Assembly (NCBI RefSeq): GCF_905475345.1
Contig: NC_066591.1
Location: forward strand, 3,053,501-3,117,500
Length of the DNA stretch: 64,000 bases
Origin: Vespula vulgaris
Lineage: Eukaryota; Arthropoda; Insecta; Hymenoptera; Vespidae
Reading direction: 5' to 3'
Both the position numbers and the translations under genes were made by a program. Below are positions 1-9,787 of this stretch, piece after piece; the stretch's first letter is position 1, and each line of letters begins with the position of its first letter. The notes under the pieces are model-generated. The model worked only from the letters and a program-made list of their open reading frames with translations. It ran no database searches and was not told the origin of the DNA.

Positions 1-591
1 TGACTCCTCTTTCTCATCTTTTGGCAAAAGCAAAGAAGGATCCGTTAAAATTCTACGCGGAGATTTTAAAGAAGAAATAATTGATAGCCTTTCGATTTTT
101 TCATCCTTTTCGTTCAATTCATCGCCATAGATCATCTTGTCGAAGATCAAAAAGTGCAAGTAATGAAATATTTCCTGTCGACAAATTCCAACATTGGGAT
201 CGAAGTATTTCATTATATTATTGATATAACAATCGTACTCCTTCATTTTGGTTTCTGTTAATTGTTTATAATGCACCCAACAATCGATTATTCTAGAGTC
301 TTGATAAACTTGGAGAATTGAATCAGCCAAGGACATGTCATCGGATAGATTTAACAACGCTTTGATATTATCATCCAATTTAATGCAACGAGTATTCAAA
401 GTCAATTTGTCTCCGCGAAGAATCAATTCGATTGGCAACTCGTTCGAATTCTCTTCGACGATATTGTTATACATTTTGACCTTGTACTTTTGATTTAAAA
501 GTTTGATTCTTTCTCGAACCCACGAATCCTCGTCGCCGTCGATACTCTCAACTGGCACTTCCTCCTTTTCTTCTTCCTCCTCGTTCTCCTC
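1..591 (-). CDS. Spag17: SPAG17 exon 3 (runs off the left edge)
   Basis: An open frame of 197 codons from the acceptor TTTGAAG|GAG (AG at 593-592) to the first base of the window. It begins with an acidic low-complexity stretch (EENEEEEEKEE), then a mixed-charge region including ELILRGDKLTLNT and FHYLHFLIFDKM. The preceding intron would be only 94 bases (592-685). An in-frame stop just upstream of the acceptor rules out contiguous reading from exon 2. Whether it ends as an exon or continues to the left cannot be seen. Confidence 0.75.
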
Positions 592-2082
592 CTTCAAAGA
601 TTCGGAACGTTATCGAGGAAATCGCGTTAAACGGAGTCTATGTACCGTGTAAAAGTCGCGATAGATCGGGAAGAATCGTGCTAACCTTTTCAACGACGTT
701 CTCCTTTGCCGAAACATTTTGCTCTTGGAACGATCGATCTGCCAGGACTAACTCTAAGTTGGCTTCGACCTGCAGTAAAAGAGCATTAAGTAATGTTGGC
801 ACGGTGACGCATTCCGTTGGTAGAGCATCGAGAATTGCATGGTAGACGTTAGCCTCAGCTTCTTCCTTTTCATCGATGTCGTAACGCTGGATTAACATGC
901 TTCTAAGGTAATTGGAATGTTTTCGAAGAAGATCGTAAAGATCGTACACGATAAAGGATACTTTATCGAAAATATCCTTTTTGAGAATCTTGTATTCAAG
1001 ATCATCAAGTGTCTCCGCTAAAAATGGCGGCTTGAACGTAAGAAACGCTATATTAGAAAACGTTTGAATGGCTTGTGGATCTTTTAAAGTATTTTTCAAC
1101 GATGTCCAGAATTTATAAAGGTCGACTTTGTCCACGGCGTAACTTCCAGGAAAACGTAACCATATTCTATCGGTATGTTGATTTTTTTCTTCGTTAAACG
1201 AAGAAATGTGTTGTAATGTTTCGCCAGGTCTTTTTATCTTGAGTATACAAGTCATAGGTACGCCGATGTTCATCAGTTCTACGAATAGATCAGGATCGTG
1301 AAAGCCCGTTAAAACGACGTAGAGATTAGGTCCGTCGAGTGGAGCATCATCGATGTAAACTATGTCTCTCCATTCTTCTTCGCGAATTCTAAGCCGAGTA
1401 TTAGCTTTATTTCTCAAGGACTGATCGTTCTTCTTTTTAACATTTTTCGACGTAGCTATAAGGATTATTCGATGTATTATTTTTTTTTATCGGTAGTACG
1501 ATCGATCATATAAAATCTGTTCAGACGAAACAAGCAAATAGATAAAAATAAACTGATCTAAAAATCAACTATTAATCGATTCTATTGGAAAATTCAATTA
1601 CTTGGATCGACAACAGTCTGCATAATATAATATTCCGCTTCGATAGCTTGTTTTAATTCTCGTTCCTTCTTGATCCTGAATACCGCTTCTATTTTAGCAC
1701 GATAGATCATATATTTGATAACACGTGCTAACGACCAAGTAGATTCAATATTAGCTTCGAGCAGCTTGTTGGCATGATGGCAAACTCGTTGTAGAACTGG
1801 ACATTTATCTGGATCCTGTCTAGACAGGGACCTAACGTTAGCTAACATTTTCTGATGGCTCAGAGTATAAATCGCTTTTCGTTTCCCCTCTTCTGCAGCT
1901 TCGTTAAACATCGACACGCATCGTGCATGATCACTCCTAGTCTCTACCATCATAGTTACGATACACCACCAATGATCGTCATTAATTGATAGCGATTCCA
2001 AAAGCTCCTGCCATGCATTTTCGTTGTATTGTTTCTTACTTTTCACGGAGGTCACCGTTTTCGATGATTTTTTCTTCGACAT
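1..2082 (-). CDS. Spag17: SPAG17/PF6 homologue, 5' part (partial gene)
   Basis: Homologue of sperm-associated antigen 17 (Chlamydomonas PF6), a large scaffold of the C1a projection of the axonemal central apparatus, needed for flagellar beating. Three exons are visible: 1602-2082, 686-1455 and 1-591 (open at the left edge), joined in phases 1 and 0, giving 614 codons; vertebrate SPAG17 is above 2,000 residues, so most of the gene lies outside. The clearest match is around residues 192-235 (YIDD...YVVLTGFHDP...GVPMTCILKI), which parallels the vertebrate YIDDEP/IIVVGFNNP/GIPITSVIKI block. It is followed by KFW and FDKVSFIVYDLYDL...HSNYL, and then TVPTLLNALLLQVEA, matching the vertebrate ISVPLILHCMLEQV segment. 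Residues 1-160 are a helical N-terminal region starting with a lysine/serine-rich leader. No domain is catalytic. Assignment is from remembered family sequence; confidence is high. Confidence 0.9.
686..1455 (-). CDS. Spag17: SPAG17 exon 2
   Basis: The acceptor is CTTATAG| at 1457-1456 and the first two bases complete the split codon from exon 1 (phase 1). The exon carries the most conserved block of the window's SPAG17 (YIDD...ILKI, the FDKVSFIVYDLYDLL helix and LLNALLLQVEA). The donor is AAAAG|GTTAGC in phase 0 (GT at 685-684); reading on would stop 16 codons later. Its weaker donor makes the 3' boundary slightly less certain than the 5' one. Confidence 0.8.
1602..2082 (-). CDS. Spag17: SPAG17 exon 1 (start codon)
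   Basis: Starts at the ATG complementary to 2080-2082 and encodes 160 codons plus one base. The donor is AA|GTAATT, with the GT at 1601-1600. Reading past it adds only two residues before a stop, which supports splicing here. A second ATG lies 7 bases upstream in another frame (see the uORF entry). Confidence 0.85.
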
Positions 2083-2089
2083 TTTCCAT
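2036..2089 (-). promoter_or_regulatory. Short upstream ORF overlapping the SPAG17 start
   Basis: An ATG 7 bases upstream of the chosen SPAG17 start opens a 17-codon frame ending in TAA at 2038-2036, so it overlaps the start of the main frame. If the transcript includes it, it could lower initiation at the SPAG17 ATG. Seen in sequence; any effect is inference, and transcription may begin downstream of it. Confidence 0.3.
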
Positions 2090-2905
2090 CGATCGTAACG
2101 TTTAACCTTCTATTTGATCTTTCCCAATTTCAAATAAACAATCGAATAAATATATATGCGATGAATGAAATTAACAGAAAATCGAGAAAGATTGTGTCGC
2201 TTTTTTGTTTTTTCTTGGTTTCTTTTTTTTTCTTTTCGCTTGATACTATAATCAAGAGAACGTCAAATTCTCTAAATTGAGAGGATGTTTGAAGAATTTT
2301 ATATTTTTATCTCTGACCGACTTTTTATCGATTGGATACCTCACAGTTCGAAGCATCCACTACGCAGCAATTACTTGCGTATCGATCGCGGTGTATATAT
2401 TTTTCAGTGACAAAACCTACCGACTATGCATACATACATGTCATGTGGTCAGCACTAAAACGATTAAACTATACATTTTTAATGCACTTCTGAGTACACG
2501 AAGTGTTTAGGTAAAACAGCATGGGATGCATTTTTTGTTCGATCTCTTACGATAAAAATGAACGTAATTTATTAATTCATACTAGTGGCTAATACATATC
2601 CACCTCTTTTTCATAAAAATTATCATAATTTATTTGTTTTCTTTTTCTTCACGATGTCTCATCTATTTGAAGGGAACGTCTTTTTTCTTTTTCTTTTTCT
2701 TTTATTTGGAAATCGATTTAACATCGAATCGGTGTGAACGAAAAAAGCAAAAGGAGGAAATCAAATAGCTGAATAATCGAGTACGCGATGACAATTCGTC
2801 AAACTATCTCTTGCCAAATTACAAATCGTACGGGTTAACGTAACGTAAAATAGAATTGCCCTAGGACTAAATGCAAATTGATCGCGAAACGCAATAGCGT
2901 AACAT
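2090..2905. other. AT-rich upstream region of SPAG17
   Basis: No gene is seen. The minus-strand transcription start of SPAG17 should lie in the first few hundred bases. T-rich runs near 2200-2240 and 2680-2700 and short chance ORFs are all it holds. Confidence 0.5.
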
Positions 2906-3036
2906 AAATTGCCACTGCGGCGGTGCGTCGTCGCGTGGTAAACACAGCGAAGAGCAAACACGGCGGTTTAGATTGAATTAAACTTGCCGCGTTTGGATTC
3001 TCCCACGTGCACCGCGGCGTCCGGAGAAGTTTCACC

Positions 3037-3040
<4 letters not shown>
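2906..3040. promoter_or_regulatory. CpG-rich block, candidate promoter or enhancer
   Basis: A GC- and CpG-rich stretch in an AT-rich setting, containing GCGGCGGTGCGTCGTCGCG-like sequence and a CACGTG E-box (3004-3009), ending exactly where a GA microsatellite begins. GA tracts beside CpG-rich DNA are typical of insect promoters bound by GAGA factor. The direction is unknown: it could serve SPAG17 (about 0.9 kb upstream of its start) or a rightward transcript. Confidence 0.3.

Positions 3041-3114
<74 letters not shown>
3041..3114. repeat. GA microsatellite
   Basis: An interrupted (GA)n tract of about 74 bases, next to the CpG-rich block on its left. Confidence 0.9.
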
Positions 3115-3119
<5 letters not shown>

Positions 3120-3374
3120 GATAAATTGGATGGAGCTCGTCGTAGTTGTTGGCGGTCGTGGCGTTTAATTGAGTCCAAAGAGTAAGCTCGTTAATTTGAA
3201 AAAATCATCTCTTAATAATATCGACGTCTAAGACATTGAAAAGTAGAAGGACGTTGCGTCGGAGCACGATTTTTTTAAGCTCGAGAGAGAAAATTGTCTT
3301 TTAAATCATCTTTCAGAAGAAACGTATCGAAGTAATGAAACGCAAGGCGGATTAACGTTGAAGCACGTTGAACG

Positions 3375-3644
3375 ATGGCTGGGTCGTTGGCTGAGATTAA
3401 AAGCATATTACGAGGAAGCTTTCTAGTGGCATGGAACGAGAAAGGAAAAGACGAACAAGGAAAGGAGCAGAAAAAAAGTAAATATAGAAGTATAGTAGAG
3501 AGAACGGAGAGTAGAATGCGATGGATGCAAGCCACCATATTATTTAGGAAGCTAACGTCACGCTACAGCTTGACGTATTACTGCAATTTAAATTACGCGA
3601 TATACGTGTGGACTCTATTGCGAAGGGAAGTGAAAACACCTTAA
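3375..3644 (+). CDS. Hypothetical 89-codon ORF
   Basis: Begins with ATGG in an acceptable context. It encodes a basic, lysine/arginine-rich polypeptide with no repeats (begins MAGSLAEIKS). I recognise no domain, signal peptide or membrane segment. It lies downstream of the CpG-rich/GA block at 2.9-3.1 kb, and a donor-like GG|GTAAGC occurs further on, near 3767. This could be a small gene or a chance frame; chance is more likely. Confidence 0.12.
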   Translation: MAGSLAEIKSILRGSFLVAWNEKGKDEQGKEQKKSKYRSIVERTESRMRWMQATILFRKLTSRYSLTYYCNLNYAIYVWTLLRREVKTP

Positions 3645-3814
3645 AGCGAGATACACGGCTTGTCAAAGGAAAAGCTCGTTCGCGGAAATTGCTGTACTGC
3701 TTTGACAGAAGACCGCGTCCTTTTCATACGGTCACTTACGTGAATAAGAGTAGACAGGGATCCTGGGTAAGCGCGTGTATGCGTTCGATCTTGATTTTCA
3801 AGTTACGACGTTAG

Positions 3815-6655
3815 AAGGTATCCTGTCTTCGATCTATCCATCTCTTTTTCTCTCGTTATTTTCTCTTTCTTTCTCCATCTCTTTCGTTCGTTCATTTTCT
3901 CAGTTTATTTTTCGCATCGTTCGTAACTTGCCAAGATGAAATTGGAGCTTCGAAAAAAGGAACTATCCGAGACTTGATTCATTTTATTTTCCATCTTAAT
4001 AGAACATTTATTGGATACCATTTTCTAATGTTATTACGTGTGATCGTCACAAATTATTGTCGTTAATAATAAACCGTCAACTAAGGATAACTGCCCGAAA
4101 CGAGAAGCGTAATAGGATATCAATGATTCAGAACGCAAAATAGAATTTCTAGAAAGACATGGGTAGACATTTTTTTGCCGACGATATTTTTGCGGAGACG
4201 AGGGAAAATAAACGGGTCATATGAATTATATTTTGTTTGTATCGATTCGGATGAACGCGATACCGTATTTCTATCTGTGTGATTAATTGCACTTATTTTT
4301 CATATTTCCACTTTATATTAAATAAAATAATATTTTGCGCGGGCACGTCGAACTCTCATATTCAGTTTAGTATCTATAACTTATAGATATTTGCCTGATT
4401 CTGATTGGAAAATCAAAAAATTTTTAACTGTCCTCATTTCGAACGAAATATTATAAAGATCGAATAAAATCAATTGGAATGAGATATAAAAACGGGTTTG
4501 TCAATTAAATAGCGGCATAATAAATATACTCGCAGTCACTTCGAAATTTTGTATACTTTTCGAAGTTCGTATAAGTAATTAAATGTATTTCACTTCGTTT
4601 ACATAGTAGATAGAAATATATCGCAATACTTATTACATATGACAAGATTTCGTGTTTCATCCCGCATAAATATCCCGAATGGGATTTTTAGAAATATCTT
4701 TCAAAAAAAAAAATGAAAAAGAAATATATATATATAGATGCGTTCTTTATTTATTAGAAATCTCATTTGAAAAATCATAATTAAAGTCTTTGATAACCCC
4801 TATCAAATAAACGTATTACTATATGGAGTTTACTAATGAAACGATAAAAGAAACGTCGTAACAAATAATTAATTGTAATGCAACGATAATTTTTATAACA
4901 CTCTTAGGGATAAGATTCAGTCAGATTATAATTATTATGTTTTACAATTTTTTTTTCTAATTCTTTTCTATTCTAATATCACCCTTAACACGTTATCGTT
5001 AAAGGGACTATTCATTTAAACTCTAAATCAGCAGAGGAAACGAGTCTTTCACTCGTGCACAGTCGTGCCCGACCAATTTGGCTACACGTCGCTGGTCGAA
5101 TTTAATTAATTTTGATAATTGTGAAGTTTATTACGCGACGATGGTGGCTTACAGGAAGGGGAAGAAACGATTCGCTAATTTGACTAGCAGTTTTATACTA
5201 GCGAATATACGGCCCGTCACCCAACAAAAGAGCTGACTTTGCTCTTGTGCGTTTCGTTCGAGCGTACCGGTACACGCGAGACAAGTTTCCGCTTTAATTA
5301 AATAATAATGTCTCTTTGAGTATGCAGAGAAAGGACGTACTGTCTCTGGCCAACGATTTAAACGAAAATATGATTTTTATGGAGATGAAAGAATTCATCG
5401 AAATGAATGCGATTTGCTTTTTTTTATTCCCTGCGTTTTTCTTATATACCTAACGAATAGATATGGAACTTAATATAGGACATTTGTAAAAAAGAACTTT
5501 TAAGTAATAAGATTTTTATTGGTAACCGAGTAGACTAAACGTTACTGATATTTCACATAATTCGTCATCTTCTTCTTCTTCTTCTTCTTCGAGAAAGATT
5601 TTCTTAAGAGAAGTTCCTTCGTATTTTTATTTTTAATTAATTACTTCATTGCCAATAGTTATATTTAAAGATAATTCTAAATGTAAATCAAGAAGAATTG
5701 TTGGAGTCGTTGGAAGAAGAATTCTCATCGGACATCTTCGTCTGTAAAGATGAAAGGACGGATAGAGTAATAATAATGACATGCACATAAATCTCGTTTC
5801 CCCTACAGGACACAATTTTGACGGACATGAAATTAACAACGTGGCAACCACTCGTAATTCAAAGTTTCGACAGGCTGGAATTTAATTCCGTCGATTAAGG
5901 CATCTCTTCTGTCCGACTTTCATGTGCACTTTTTCAATGCGCGTTCCAATGAAACGAACGTGTCGACGTGCCCGATGCAAACGATTAACGACGGACAAAA
6001 TCATTTCGCAGCTGTGCTCGTTCGAAATAATTGGCAAGGGCTGTGCCATTAATCCGTTTATCGTTTAAACGAAATTCTTCATTCGAAGTTCGTGAAATAG
6101 TCGCTATAGACGAGAGGCTATTTTTTTAAAGGAATTATACTTTCCCAAGAAGATGGACGACTCGCTAAGTGACTTTACCTTGAGCAAGCATCGTCAGCAG
6201 AGTCTATTCGGTCTCTTAGAAAAATCTTACGGAGGATCTTTTTTCCTGTAGTTGTAACATCTGCGATTCCGATCGTCTAGAACACTTTCATCTCTTTCTC
6301 TCGCTTACTTTTGGTTCTCTCAGCATTCGAGCACAATATGCAAGAGAGCTGGGAAATCCCATTTTCGATTCGTGCTTTCCTCGCAGATATCATGGGTCAT
6401 CGCCCATGAAATTCGAATAATTTGTCGATCGACGACGAGTAGTACGAACAACCACTATATCATCGTTTGAATAATCTTCTATACTCTGTTTACCAAATGC
6501 CAAAGAGAACGAAAAAGAAAAGAGAGAGAGAGAGTAGAAATTCGGTGGTAGCAAAGAGTTGAATAGCGTGCTTCCGTCACTAATTCGATTTCATAGTTGT
6601 CCAATAGCAACGGTAGAACCAGCAGTGAGTGTCTGCCCGATGCCCATTCTCTTTC
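3815..6655. other. Intergenic, no gene seen
   Basis: AT-rich sequence with one short (TCT)n tract (5567-5590). The block at 5030-5300 is somewhat richer in CpG and could be conserved noncoding DNA. No plausible exon was found. Confidence 0.5.
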
Positions 6656-6868
6656 TCCCTCCCTCCCTCCTTCCCTCTCATCCTCTCTTTCTCTTTCTCT
6701 CCCCAAGGATTACTCGCCGCAATGGCCACAACAGCTGCCCTGACTCCTGCTGTTGTTCCTATCCATGATTCCTATTTTGCGGTGGTGCACACGGTCTGTC
6801 CGTGGTTTCAACCGACATTCGTGTATCGTTCTAAGATTTTCAAAAAGATACCGCGTCATTATAGATAA
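6656..6868 (+). other. Strong acceptor-like pyrimidine tract followed by a 48-codon ORF
   Basis: Some 50 bases of nearly pure pyrimidine end in CCCCAAG|G (AG at 6706-6707), which looks like a textbook 3' splice site on the plus strand. Fifteen bases later an ATG in strong context (CGCCGCAATGG) opens a 48-codon frame starting MATTAALTPAVVPIHD and ending at 6868. No family is recognised. The pyrimidine run may simply be one more microsatellite-like tract. Confidence 0.15.
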
Positions 6869-9070
6869 CATTAAAACGCGATTACTGAAAAAGAATATTT
6901 TTTAAAAAGAAAATTACAGGACCGAGATTACAAATTATTTCTTTGCTCGATGATACGTCTTACGTCGTTAAAAAGTATTTTTTTTTTAACACAGTCTTTC
7001 TAAGAGATGATCTAATTTTGTAGATTTTGTTTACTCCAGAATAATCATATTTCTACAACTATTTAATATTTATTTGTTTTAACAAAAAAAAAAAGAAAAA
7101 ATTTCGTTCAAGATAGGTATTTGAATTCTTAGATAAATAATAGTAGATCTCTCCAATTAGAACAAAATCATGACAAAAATAAATACGTTCCATAAAATTG
7201 ATCACGTACTTAGTATTCTCGAAGTTTAAGCTCGTTGTAAAGTCGTAAAGTCTGTGCACGTGGGTCGTTACAACCGGAGATCATGTCCACTATCTGAAAG
7301 CGAAAGGAACTCGGGTGATAATTCTTGGCACGCTCGTTCGAACTCTCTTTTTATTCCTTTTTCAAATCGTTTCGAACACAGTGTTTCGCGGAGCACGCTA
7401 AGACACGATTAAAGAAAGATTTAAATCGAATCCTTGGCACCGCAGGCAAGTTAAGACGTTCTTGACTCGTTCCAAGAACATAAGGAACGAGAAGTGATAT
7501 ACGATCGTGTTTTGCCTCGTGCTTCATTCTTTCTCTGTTTCTCTCTCTCTCTCTCTTTTTCTTCTTCGTTAGATCCATTAATCCTCCAGATTTAAAACTC
7601 GTTTCTAATTTCTCATTCTTTTCCTCTGGCTTATATGTTCGAAACGGTGATCGAAATTCTCCGTTATAAAAATCATTGAGAATCTATTTTGTTCTCAAGA
7701 AACACGGAAGATAGTTTAATGCAATGTTTATCGGGAACGATGATCAAAATAAACTTAGACAGAGACGTAGGAGAATACTAGCTCGTGTCCTGTGATAAGG
7801 ACAATGCGCGAGATTCGATTTAAACGCTCGTTTATGGTCGACGAGAGAGTGCATCCTGCAGTGGGTAATTGCAGAACGGTCCAGATTAGACGGACGGTCG
7901 GACGGAGGCGAGGCAGTTTTCGAGCGATATCAGGAACGCCGTGGGTATCGTAGGTAGGAGCGATGATGGGTAAGCCGGGGTAATGTGTCGCTCCATTTAG
8001 AGCAGGAAGTGTAATAACAAGGAAGGAGAGCAACTAATGGTGTGTGTGAGTATGTATATGCGTGTGTACGTGATGAGAAAGAGAGAGAGAGAGAGAGTAA
8101 GACTGAGTGAATGAGTGAGAGAGTGATGCAGTACCTCGACGAAGGGAAACGAAGGGTGGGTTATTGTGCGAACATCGGCCAACTTCGAGAATCGTACCTA
8201 CCAACGGATATATCCGATGCACGTTCGACTTAATTTATGAGCGCGTAAATACTCGGAAAACGGGAACTCGTCGAATTTCGATTTAAATGCCGAATGAGCT
8301 CGATCAGCCGCTCGATCAAATGGACCGATTGAAACTGAAACGATCGGATTGGAATACGATTAATGTGGTAATTAGTATGTAATGAGACATGCAATCGCGT
8401 TACTTGCGATAACCGATGGAAAGGAAAATTCTTTTTTAAATTCAATTTTTCTCGCAATTCGGTTTGGTTACTTTATTAATAACGTAGTCATGACATACTA
8501 AGTGAAAAGTTGGTCGAGTATAATTCGCATATTTCGTATCGTACGTGTTCAATGGTTTGTGTGTATTTGTGTGTGTGTTGGGTGGAAATTGAAGTCGACG
8601 AGTTTCACGTAGTACACGAGGAAAGTTTATTTATCGATCCAAAACTTTGTGAAGATACTCGAACGCGGTACGTTAACGTTAAATATACACGAGTATTTCT
8701 ACGTAGATATTCTACGTACAATGATATTCACGATTAGATGAATGTTCTTATAATTTATCTCTCTAGATTATGAGCAGATTATAAAGTTGGATTTTCGTAG
8801 TCGCTGAACTTACATCTTAGGATCCATACAAGCTGAGTCAAGATATCAAGAAATACGAAATATCATGGAAAATTATACAACTGCTACGGTTACGTCAAGA
8901 TATTTAATTACTCTAAGTAGAATAATTTATGATATTAATTTATCGCGCAAACGATATCACCTTTTAAATACAAAAAGTCTCTTCTGTAATAATTTCACAA
9001 ACGCACTGTCGTTGCGTTTGTACTCTAATACACTCTATTTATGTTACATAGACTTCCATATAAAAGTAGT

Positions 9071-9071
<1 letters not shown>
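6869..9071. other. Intergenic, no gene seen
   Basis: Contains T/A-rich runs, a TG-to-GA mixed simple repeat (about 8040-8097) and chance ORFs. A moderately GC-rich segment at 7790-8000 has no convincing reading frame. Confidence 0.5.
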
Positions 9072-9122
<51 letters not shown>

Positions 9123-9191
9123 TACACACAGAGAAATGAGAGAGAGAGAGATACACACAGAGAAATGAGAGAGAGAGAGATACACACAGAG

Positions 9192-9225
<34 letters not shown>
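9072..9225. repeat. GA tract containing three identical 29-bp tandem units
   Basis: (GA)n from 9072, then three copies of a 29-base unit starting at 9121, 9150 and 9179 (each GATACACACAGAGAAATGAG followed by GA repeats), then more (GA)n. As read, the three copies are identical, so the expansion is recent. The repeat creates a false long ORF rich in RERERE on one strand and SLSLSL on the other. Confidence 0.95.
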
Positions 9226-9227
<2 letters not shown>

Positions 9228-9787
9228 GGAAATTCTGTAATACGAGCGATTTAGTGGGACGATAGTTTGAGTTCGACCGAAGCACCGGTGCTCTCAGCGA
9301 TGACCCTGCCGTGCAATTCTCTGCCACTCAAACACGCGAACTCGACAAGGAGCACTTATCTCCTCCCCGGAGAGTGTACCCTCTCACCGCCCGAAATTCC
9401 CTAGCCTGTGGCCGAGTAGTGTCCTTTCTGAACCGTGCTGAGAGTCTGAGGAAAGTGAGAAAGCGAGGAAGAGGCAGTGTGTCGAGTACTAAGCTCCGTA
9501 TCCTAGCACACTGAAACGGATTTTGCTTCCTCTCTATCTCTCTCTCTCTCTCTCTCCGTCTCTATCTCTCACACTTTCTCATTCTCAGTAAGAGTATTTC
9601 CTTCACCCTCTTGCTAAGTAGTCACGATCAAACGTTCGGATGCAACCGACAAACGGACTCCTTGAACAGCAATCTGCCTTAGAACTCGAGACGTATCGCC
9701 AGTTAATGTGACGATGGAACTAACGAGCTTGTCTGTTTAAGCTGGCTCGCGTAATTGGATAGGGGAATAGTGCAAAGTGAATAAACG
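9226..9787 (+). other. Candidate noncoding first exon / promoter region
   Basis: A GC-richer, non-repetitive block follows the GA tract. It has an embedded (CT)n (9533-9556), several short upstream-type ORFs and no long frame, and ends in AAAC|GTAAGTAAA (GT at 9788), a near-perfect 5' splice site. A second donor-like CTCA|GTAAGA lies near 9588. Together this resembles a 5' untranslated exon of a rightward gene, but no coding exon of such a gene was found in the window. RNA evidence would decide. Confidence 0.3.
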
